Shown piece by piece: positions 56,682 through 64,000 of a DNA stretch of 64,000 nucleotides. Positions within the stretch are counted from its first letter, which is position 1; the number at the start of each line of letters is the position of its first letter. The stretch is from Poa pratensis (lineage: Eukaryota > Streptophyta > Magnoliopsida > Poales > Poaceae). The stretch is from positions 23,225,236 to 23,289,235 of the forward strand of contig CAMZMU010000071.1 of NCBI GenBank assembly GCA_947311845.1, read 5' to 3'. Made by a program: the position numbers and the translations under genes. Below the pieces are notes generated by a model, which was not told the origin of the DNA, searched no databases, and saw nothing but the letters and a program-made list of their open reading frames with translations.

Positions 56682-57317
56682 ATGGCCAAGAGCATGAGCT
56701 CGTCGGGGAGATCGAATGCGTCCTCCTCCTGCGCCGCCGGGGCCGGGTCAGATCTGCCGCTTGTGAAGTGCATTTGCTGCCGCTGTCGGAACGCGATTCG
56801 TCGAGTGTCGCGTTCGGATCTGAACCCAGGCCGGATCTACTTCAAGTGTCCAAATCACAGGGTTAGTTCGACGCTTCGACCAGTTTTGATTGATTCTATT
56901 CTATGTGTGATGCTGATTTGCCTCTGGATTCGATTTACCATTTGGCAGGGGAGGGGCGAAGAGTATTCTGGGAGCTGTGATTATTTTTTTTGGATTGAAG
57001 ATTATGGTGAGATGCTGCTTGCTAATGGCGTCGAAGTGGAAGCTGCAGAGCTGGAAAATGTAGCCTTGATTGTCAAGAAGGCGAACATGGAGATGAAGCC
57101 GCACACTGCAGCAACTCTAGCTGGTTTGGCATGGAGCCCAACAAACACTTCGACTAAATCTGACCATGTTGTTGTTGTGCGCAAGGAGCGGCATAAAGGA
57201 ACTGAGATAGCTCAGTTAAATGTTCTTGTGAGCATTGCTAGAATGATTTTGTGTGTTTGTGTGCTGCTGTTAGGTGTGAACTTGTATGCAGCAATGAAAA
57301 TCAGTAGAATGTATTAG
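56682..57317 (+). CDS. GRF zinc-finger protein with C-terminal membrane segment
   Basis: ATG at 56682 follows a leader with good context. The GRF-type zinc finger has Cys pairs in LVKCICCRC, GRIYFKCPNH and SGSCDYFFW; such fingers bind nucleic acid in larger enzymes. An 87 bp intron (56862-56948, gttagt...ggcag) falls inside the finger. Its removal leaves about 182 residues in one frame and brings the last Cys beside the third, so splicing fits the domain. After a coiled-coil-like ELENVALIVKKANMEM, a hydrophobic MILCVCVLLLGVNLYA near the end is a likely membrane anchor. Grass genomes have many small GRF-plus-membrane proteins of unknown role. Here it is transposon cargo. Confidence 0.7.
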   Translation: MAKSMSSSGRSNASSSCAAGAGSDLPLVKCICCRCRNAIRRVSRSDLNPGRIYFKCPNHRVSSTLRPVLIDSILCVMLICLWIRFTIWQGRGEEYSGSCDYFFWIEDYGEMLLANGVEVEAAELENVALIVKKANMEMKPHTAATLAGLAWSPTNTSTKSDHVVVVRKERHKGTEIAQLNVLVSIARMILCVCVLLLGVNLYAAMKISRMY

Positions 57318-57425
57318 GTTCGTATGCAGCTATGCAAATCAGTACAATGTATTAGGTTCGTATGCACTTTGAAAATCACTAGAATGTATTATGTTCGTAT
57401 GCAGCTACGGAAATCAGTAGCACAT
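57309..57425. repeat. 53 bp tandem repeat after the GRF gene
   Basis: Three decayed copies of aatcagtagaatgtattagg ttcgtatgcagct-type units, covering the stop codon and the 3' flank. Confidence 0.75.
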
Positions 57426-57489
57426 TGTAGTTGTGAACTTGTATCCAATGGAAACGGTTATATAAAATGTCCGTTGCCAATTGGGTGCC

Positions 57490-57497
57490 TATAAATG
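57490..57497 (+). promoter_or_regulatory. TATA box of the second CACTA4 ORF
   Basis: tataaatg about 110 bp before the ATG at 57601, with a pyrimidine-rich leader (cactctctc) just before the start. Confidence 0.5.
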
Positions 57498-57600
57498 TAC
57501 TGGCGAAGCAAGCCCCATCAGTCTCATTCTCAATCCCTCACTGTCCATCTTTCAACCCTAGCCGCCGCACATTGTAGCTTTTTACTCTCCTCACTCTCTC

Positions 57601-58200
57601 ATGGCTTTCTCTGCCGGCGCTTCTAGATCTCGCCATCGCAGCTGCGGCTCTAGCGGCCGCACCGATCTAGCTGCATCTGTTCGTGATAGGGCAGATCTGG
57701 AGGCGGCTGTGATGCGGCAGGTGCGGGAGCGCGTCAGGCTCATCACCTCCGGTGATGCCCCGCGTCCTCTGGGCCACGCGGAGCTGGATCAGATCATTCA
57801 TCGAGTGGTGATGCAGCAGTTGTGGCGGATCCGCCGTCAACGGAGGCCGATCTGGAGGCCGCCATCGACGGAGGAGGAGGTGGCCGATCTGGAGGCGACG
57901 TCCCCGGTGGAGGAGGTGGCGTCCACGTTGGAGGAGGTGGCCGATCTGGAGGCGACGTCCCCGGTGGAGGAGGTGGCATCCACGGTGGAGGAGGTGGCCG
58001 ATCTGGAGGCGCCGTCCACGGTGGAGGAGGTGGCCGATCTGGAGGCGCCGTCGACGGAGGAGGAGGTGGCCGATCTGGAGGCGACGTCCCCGGTGGAGGA
58101 GGTGGCGTCCACGGTGGAGGAGGTGGCCGATCTGGAGGCGCCGTCCACGGAGGAGGAGGTGGCCGATCTCGAGGCGCCGTCCACGGAGAAGAAAATGTGA
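57601..58200 (+). CDS. CACTA4 second ORF, repeat protein of unknown function
   Basis: 199 codons. The first 75 (MAFSAGASRSRHR, RADLEAAVMRQVRERVRLI, HAELDQIIHRVVMQQL) look like ordinary charged protein. From about 57825 a 36-60 bp GC-rich repeat takes over and gives VEEVADLEA repeats in this frame. In the +1 frame the same DNA reads TEADLEAAIDGGGGG and then GGRSGGDVPGGGGG repeats, which continue to 58223; that frame echoes the upstream RADLEAA and may be the original one. No family recognised. Confidence 0.4.
   Translation: MAFSAGASRSRHRSCGSSGRTDLAASVRDRADLEAAVMRQVRERVRLITSGDAPRPLGHAELDQIIHRVVMQQLWRIRRQRRPIWRPPSTEEEVADLEATSPVEEVASTLEEVADLEATSPVEEVASTVEEVADLEAPSTVEEVADLEAPSTEEEVADLEATSPVEEVASTVEEVADLEAPSTEEEVADLEAPSTEKKM
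57870..58195. repeat. GC-rich in-frame tandem repeat
   Basis: Multiple copies of gaggaggtggccgatctgga and g(g/a)cg(a/c)cgtcc(c/a)cgg. Period a multiple of three, open in both plus frames and in the antisense. Confidence 0.85.
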
Positions 58201-58239
58201 GGTCTAAATCGCTCAGCTCATGAACTAGTTCATCAATTG

Positions 58240-58400
58240 GTCTTATATAGAACTTGTCTAGTATATAGAACTTGTCTAGTATATAGAAAACTCGTCTAGT
58301 ATCTTGTACTTTATTGTTTCTGTCTAGTTTTCTAGTCTAGCATAGAAAACTTGTCTAGTATATAGAAAACTTGTCTAGTATCTTGCACTATTTTAAAGTC
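58240..58400. repeat. Short tandem repeat aacttgtctagtatatagaa
   Basis: Five or six imperfect copies of a 20-25 bp unit downstream of the repeat ORF. Confidence 0.8.
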
Positions 58401-59140
58401 TAGTAGGGTGAATTAATTTCAACTCTTTGTAGTACTACCGATGATGAATAGATCCAGTCACAACTTTTTGTCAATGTGTTAATCCTCGTTATTGTTTTGT
58501 GTAGATAGTATATGAAGTAATAGTATTTCGGCGACACTGTATAAAAAATGGTGAGGCTCTTGAAGGAAACATCACCTTCAAGTTATGCCTCCAAATCGTT
58601 TGATCGGACTGCAAGCACACGGATATAGGCGCTTAAAGGTGTGAACTGTTTTCACATTAAATTATATCTATGTCATGTAGCATCATATTTTGGCTCTTCT
58701 CTAACTATCAATCCATGTATTTTTATCCAGAAGCACAAAGCTGATCCGAACAAACTTCGGCGACACCGTCCAAAGCTGTGACGTTATTATATTTCGGTGA
58801 CACTGTTCAAGATGGAGCAAGCCTCAGTACGAAGAATTTGGCAATTTGGCTTGGTATAGTTTCTGTTTTTTCAGTTTCTCCGGCTATTTTATGGATGTGT
58901 GTTTAGGGAGCAAGCCTTAGCTGCAGTTTAGGGAGGCATGAGAATGATAGGATTAGCAAAGCATGTGTAACTCATCTTTTGATGCTATGTAATGGTGACA
59001 ATTGTTATATAAGTTATGAACGGTTTTGCTAGCAACCTTGTGCTTCTGCTGTGATATTTTGAATGTCAATTGGCAACTGTATTGCTGTTGTAGGCTTATG
59101 AAAAAACCTCAATGCAAACGAGCAAAACATAATCTCCGTT
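58401..59140. other. Right interior of CACTA4, non-coding
   Basis: AT-rich. ttcggcgacac and similar words recur at 58527, 58757 and 58791. No gene recognised. Confidence 0.5.
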
Positions 59141-59336
59141 TCTGATGTCCAGATACATCGACAACGGAGACTGGATGACAACCGTAGCCAAAATCAAGGC
59201 TCATCGGTGACGGTTTTTGGTATCCGTTGCCGATGAGAGCCTTCACATCAGTGACAGGGTCGTGGACACGGATCCTTTCTCTGTTGCCGAAGCGGTTTTT
59301 GGCCCGTTTCCGATGTGTCGTTCTGTACTAGTGTAT

Positions 59337-60734
59337 GACCAGTACAAGCGTGATATTAGTGCAATTGTTTTTTGCTCTTCCATTTCCCTTCTCACTACTG
59401 ACCCAGAAGCTTCTTGACAATTAAGAAACCAGATTAGTCATATATGCCTTATTTCTGACGTTTAAACAAGTTCCGTCTCTGATGTCTTTATTTGTAGTTT
59501 TTTTGCTAGCTGTATCGATTTTTGCTACGTCTTGTGTGCTTCTCCTCCTAATAAATATAATTCGTAATTGTACTAACTTCGCCACTCCTTTTTCCTATAG
59601 GTTAATTTATCAACTGGGATTTACTCGTTGTTCCAGAAGAATTTGTCATAATAAAGCTATGTATTGTCAAATCTTTTGCTGATGATCGAAAGATGAAGTT
59701 GGTGCACAAAACCAAGAGAAATGGATACAAGAACTGGTGTTGATGACGCTATGCTGAATAATGTTAGGAACAACAACGTTGTAAAAAAATTGGTATATTT
59801 ATTTTTTGTTTGCTTTTGGCTAGCTGTATCGATGTTAACATATATACAACTCACCCGGTAATCTTGCTAGCTGTACATATTTGCAATATAGTACATCCCA
59901 GTAATTAAAGTGAGGCCTGGCCTAAGTCTCAACCTTACATTAAGCAACATCTGTGAAATGAGGTGTTTGTAACTATAACAGTGCTAACCTTTCATTTGAG
60001 CTTCACAATTGCATACACTGCAGCTAGAAAAACTTTTAGCATGCAGGTAAGGAGAACAACCTTGGGCTTAACTATATGTGATGATTATTGAATGTGTTAC
60101 TTCAGGTTTGCCCTTACGTATTTGTTTAGTTTTGTAGCCAACCTTGGGCTTAACGAGCACGAGGAAGTTTGACTTGAGCACGAACCTTCTGTACTGGTTT
60201 GTTATTATGTTTCTGACTTGACTTCCTCCCCAAATTATAGGATGAGCAAAAAAATCATGTGTTCTTGAAAAAAATATTGGCTATTTTGTTTCTCTCACCT
60301 GCCTAAATGAAAGGTTGGCTACCAATAAGTTCCGCGTAGGCAGCGACCTATGCTGCGACCACCTGCAGCACTTCACGGTGACGGGGTACGGAGAGGAGCT
60401 TCCTGCTAAGACTATGTAGGTCTTACAGCTACATAATTATGACGAGTGTATTACTGAATGACATGTATCCCACATTAAGTAAAGATGTAAGCTTGTAAAT
60501 ATGAATGCTATTGCACTATATGAAGAAAAATAGAACAGAGCCGTTACCATGTTCTCTTGTATTCTATGCAAAAAAAGGAGGAAGTGTAGTTGCTCTGTTG
60601 ATCCGGAAAAGTATCATTTTACAGAAGGTTGTCCTTAACTCATATAATCTGAATCCAAATTTGTATATGAGGCACTTAATTCATGCATTGGATGAAACGT
60701 GCATGTGCACGTGATTGATTACTAGTGTACCAAG
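59337..60734. other. Intergenic DNA with one exon-like scrap
   Basis: Mostly AT-rich. A GC-richer stretch at 60325-60412 reads NKFRVGSDLCCDHLQHF then TVTGYGEELPAKT in one plus frame before a stop; I do not recognise it, and it could be a decayed exon. Confidence 0.4.
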
Positions 60735-60736
60735 TA

Positions 60737-60862
60737 CTCCCTACATTCACAAAAGGATGTCTTAACCAACTCTAAATTTGGATGTATCTAGACATAATTT
60801 AATGTGTATATATATCCAAATTTGAAGTTAGTTGAGACAAATCCTTTTATGAACGTAGAGAG
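60737..60862. mobile_element. Stowaway MITE
   Basis: 126 bp, CTCCCTACATTCACAAAAGG with an inverted end (ccttttatgaacgtagagag) and TA at both sides (60735-60736 and 60863-60864). The core is ctaaatttgga / tccaaatttg. Confidence 0.88.
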
Positions 60863-60864
60863 TA

Positions 60865-61914
60865 GAACAGTTGGCTTTTGGCATCAGTTTGCTATGTTGT
60901 GCACGTCATGCCAAAGTGAAAAAAAAGATGGCATCGACGCAGCTACATGAGCTGGTCCAAATTCACCAAGCCACATAAATGGAACTAGAAGGAGAGGGCG
61001 CGCTTTGCCGCGCCTGATTTGGCTTTTTGCGTTAAATTGCTTCTTTTTTATTTTTGGTGGGAATGTAGTTGTGACTTGGATTGAAGTCAAGCACACATCT
61101 TTAGTTTTGTAACTGGGTAATCGTTGTACCACGTGTCGTGGGAGTGGGGAAGTGTAGGGTGTCAGAACGTGTTACTAACATCTCCCCTTGTGGGGCTGTG
61201 TGTATTGTGTAGTTGAAACGTGTCTATCGATGAGTTCATTTCTAATTCAGTAGCCGGTTTCGCTAAATGTATGTAAGCAATAAGAGGGGCGGATTAGAGA
61301 GATCCTCTGATAGCGGCAGGTCAGTTGTAGATGGATGATTCAGCTGAGCCTGTCTTGTGGTCTAGTTTCACGAGATGTCATCGGGCGCAGTTGGTACGCT
61401 TTAATGTTAGCATCGTTTTAATTCAAGAGTTGGGTGGGTTGCAGAAGATGTGAGCTAAGTGGTGGTGGTGTAAATCCCGCGCCGAATCATGCTTGCAAAA
61501 GCTTTGAGCCAAGTTGACCAAAGTGTGAACATATGGTACAGTGCATTTGATCGTCTTCGGAGTATCGAGTTACAAGATAATTGGATACTTTTAGATGGAA
61601 TTTGCACCGCTATGGTCAATATTGAGTCAATTCCATATGTACAACATTGGTTTAGTCCAAAATTCCAACACAAAATCAACAACTCTCAGTAAACTTATAA
61701 ACATGTTAAAAAAAGATTTCTGGGTATATGTGCATGGACCTAAAAACAACATATAAACTGACAAGCAATAAGTGTAGCTTTTGCAGTCATTACCTATTAG
61801 CCCAACATCCTTTTGCGAATGTAATTTTGCAAAGCTATGCGGCATATAGTCCAAGTGACATCCAACTTATCATCTTCCCCGTTAGTGGTGACACAACTGT
61901 AAGGAATAATTTGC
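60865..61914. other. Intergenic DNA, no gene recognised
   Basis: Short frames on both strands lack domains. Confidence 0.45.
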
Positions 61915-61945
61915 ACTAGTGGAAAAGCGTTTCCGCGCTAATCTG
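61915..61945. mobile_element. Lone CACTA-like terminus
   Basis: cactagtggaaaagcgtttc looks like the left end of a CACTA element. No matching right end is visible up to base 64000, so it is either a fragment or an element that extends past the window. Confidence 0.3.
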
Positions 61946-62370
61946 ATGTTTTGGTTCTGTGTAACAATGCATCATTTTTCATTAAGCAGGAGTTCGGCTT
62001 ATCTTACTCACGATGTTGAGTGCAATAACTTTACACAACATGAATCCAAAATATAACTATATAATATACCAATCATTTTGCCGAAAAGCAATAAGTAGCA
62101 GTGAGAAAATCTTTAAACATCTTGCAATCTGGACCACCTCTCACACTTCAACCGGTCGAATTATTTGTTACTCGAGACATTGGCTCAGGAGCCTCTTCAA
62201 CCTAGGCAAGCACACAAACTATATATTATTTTCATCAAAGATTACCGACCACATCAATATCTTCATTGTGGGGAGAACTGTTACTAAATAAATTACATAT
62301 CATCTTTGACCTAACTCCAGAAAACCACTAAAATTCAGTAATGACAACTAAACACCATACTAATCAGCAC

Positions 62371-62616
62371 TTACAAACATCTGACATGATGTGATAATTT
62401 AGGAGCAGATACTTGGACATTATGAAGATCCACCTGGTTGAAATATGGGCCACTCTCGAGTTTAAGCACCAAGAGCTTATCAAGATTGCGTCGAAATCTG
62501 CAATACATTAATCCAATGTCCACACGGTCACCGAGCATTCCAATCGAATACAAAACTTGACCACCATCACAAAGAAACATACATTTCAGGAACATGTGTG
62601 AATGTGTGGCAGTCAC
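62371..62616 (-). other. Possible exon, unrecognised
   Basis: An 81-codon minus frame with balanced composition (LCDGGQVLYSIGMLGDRVDI, FNQVDLHNVQVSAPKLS). The VSAPKL ending slightly resembles leucine-rich repeat/F-box proteins, but that is weak. It may be part of a gene on minus running through 62300-63300; no splice chain can be proved. Confidence 0.3.
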
Positions 62617-62987
62617 CGTGGACCCGCTGATTTGTTTGCTCTGTAGCTGCCGAGTGTGCCATCATCGGTAACCAACATTATGTGGTCTTCACATTATCAT
62701 GTGAGTGGCCAACTTTGGAGGAAAAAATCTTGTACGCAATGGACTCATAAGCATGAGTGTCGATTTTACAGATGTACACCAAACAATAACTAAGAGAATA
62801 TATTATAGCTATGCATATATAAATACTAAGACTATCTTTTATAGAAATGGCATCTAAATGCATGATGGCAAGATACTCAACGAATTAAACTATGTCGATC
62901 ATCTACCTCTTCATGGTTCTTTTAACATGCAATATAGTTACCTTAGTTTGATGGATCAAACCATGATATAAGTAGTAAAAACTCATC

Positions 62988-63095
62988 AGTTATGTCGAAC
63001 TTATATGCCAAGGCAATTTGGTCGTGCCATATACAGTAGATCAGTTATGTTGAACTTATATGCCAAGGCGATTTGGTCGTGCCATATTCAGTCGA
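62988..63095. repeat. 54 bp tandem duplication
   Basis: agttatgt(c/t)gaacttatatg and gatttggtcgtgccatat occur in two adjacent 54 bp units (62988-63041 and 63042-63095) with about four differences. Confidence 0.85.
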
Positions 63096-64000
63096 TCGCC
63101 TATCTTTCCAATTTGAAACAACTCTTCCAAAACCATACACTATTGTACACATGTACATAAAAGGGTATTTCATCAACCAGAACAGAAGAGAATAAAATAC
63201 CATATAACACATGGATCTTTCTTCACAGGACATCTCAATTCGCTTTTTGGTATTACTTCCTAAAGCTCCACGGATCTTTCTTCATCAGCATCTGCATATT
63301 AGTAAAACATTTGACGCTAGATCGGTTCTTTATGGATCAAGGAACTGGATAAGTGAAACAAGAAAGTACTCATCCTAGACAACAAATATCCAAATACTTT
63401 ATACTTACACAAGATGAAAATTATAATAAACTCCAGATCATTTCTTCTCGTTTGACTACAATCTGGAGCTGGTGCTATAAAACTAATTTTGTCGATCAAT
63501 TCATTTTCATATTTGGAATTTTGGGAACAGACTTTGTTGGTAAAAGAGTACATATTGTGGGTTGGTATAAGATCTGAAAATGTAAATCATAACATTCATG
63601 TTCCTTTTATGTCACTGAATCAAATTCAACAGGATATTAAGTGCAGAGATGTACCATAGCTAGTATGCGAAATCGAATAACTGCAAGAGTAAACAGATGT
63701 CACATTTCTACACAGAACACATTATGTTTTTTTTGCATATTAAGAACACATTATGTTGATGGACGATTTAATTAATTAGAATCAGATTCGATTTTCTGTT
63801 TTCGCGTTATGTTACATGCTACATTCAATAGAGAATATACTTGCCAATGTTTCTGGCAATCATTTGAAGGAAGCCCTCAACCCCAACCTCAAACATATCA
63901 AAAGTACGCTGCTTAGTCGCCTGGATAAATAACAAATAATTAGGACACATTTTTGTTTTGAAGCAACTGAGGGAAGGCATGCGGTTAGGAAATATGAATC
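63096..64000. other. Intergenic or intronic DNA to the window end
   Basis: AT-rich; small frames at 63045-63577 on both strands have no domain. Nothing supported. Confidence 0.45.

Larger units (their letters stand above)
56338..59333. mobile_element. CACTA4, non-autonomous CACTA with gene cargo
   Basis: 2996 bp, starting CACTAGTACAGAACGACACA and ending in its complement (inverted repeats near 25 bp), with target duplication TAT (56335-56337 and 59334-59336). Subterminal aaccgttgccgat-type motifs lie at 56455-56570 and 59150-59300. No transposase. The interior holds a spliced GRF zinc-finger gene and a second repeat-rich ORF, each with its own leader. Confidence 0.92.

Overview
This window is nuclear DNA of a grass, most likely a pooid (Triticeae or a close relative). 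That rests on Stowaway and Tourist MITEs, several CACTA (En/Spm-type) transposons with GC-rich subterminal repeats, Ty1-copia and Ty3-gypsy elements, a long LTR of a type I associate with wheat and barley genomes, and GC-rich codons in the one recognisable host gene. The species is not determined. All coordinates were read by eye and may be off by a few bases. Almost everything is transposon-derived; the only clear host gene is an intronless bHLH transcription factor of the LAX PANICLE1/BARREN STALK1 type, present twice.

Layout. 1-3200: intergenic, with a cluster of three related MITEs (about 2035-2851). 3206-8110: Ty1-copia element 1, complete, with a frameshift at the protease. 8254-10534: non-autonomous CACTA1. 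10132-23977: a tandem segmental duplication. Unit 1 (10132-17270) and unit 2 (17271-23977) each carry the right part of CACTA1, the bHLH gene, and the left part of a second copia element that is itself interrupted by CACTA2. The junction at about 17270 joins the interior of CACTA2 to the interior of CACTA1. Unit 1 has later insertions (a Pack-MULE-like element at 11004-12289 and a hAT MITE at 13525-13906), for which unit 2 keeps the empty sites. Unit 2 has a 1.3 kb block, including a Tourist MITE, that is missing from unit 1. 22210-28658: the complete second copia, with CACTA2 in its gag and an in-frame stop in its reverse transcriptase.

28664-34619: intergenic, with a Stowaway, a GC-rich transcript-like stretch ending in a poly-A run, and a 530 bp hAT element. 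34623-45750: CACTA3, an 11.1 kb formerly autonomous element read on the minus strand. It holds a TNP2-type transposase, a second ORF with a Ulp1/C48 protease domain, and a third ORF of unknown function. Each unit is preceded by the same kind of CCCGGGAC-motif block and a TATA box. 45852-47441: a solo LTR. 47447-48459: GC-rich exon-like DNA with tandem repeats, split from its continuation at 55513 by a non-autonomous Ty3-gypsy element (48465-55507, minus strand, gag and protease only, LTRs of unequal length). 56338-59333: CACTA4, carrying a spliced GRF zinc-finger/transmembrane gene and a repeat-rich ORF. 59337-64000: intergenic, with a Stowaway, a lone CACTA-like terminus and a 54 bp tandem duplication.

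Taken together, this is a TE-built locus in which two unrelated CACTA elements provided the breakpoints that duplicated a developmental regulator. The two bHLH copies have since diverged: copy 1 is intact over 220 codons, while copy 2 has a frameshifted amino end and an altered carboxy end.
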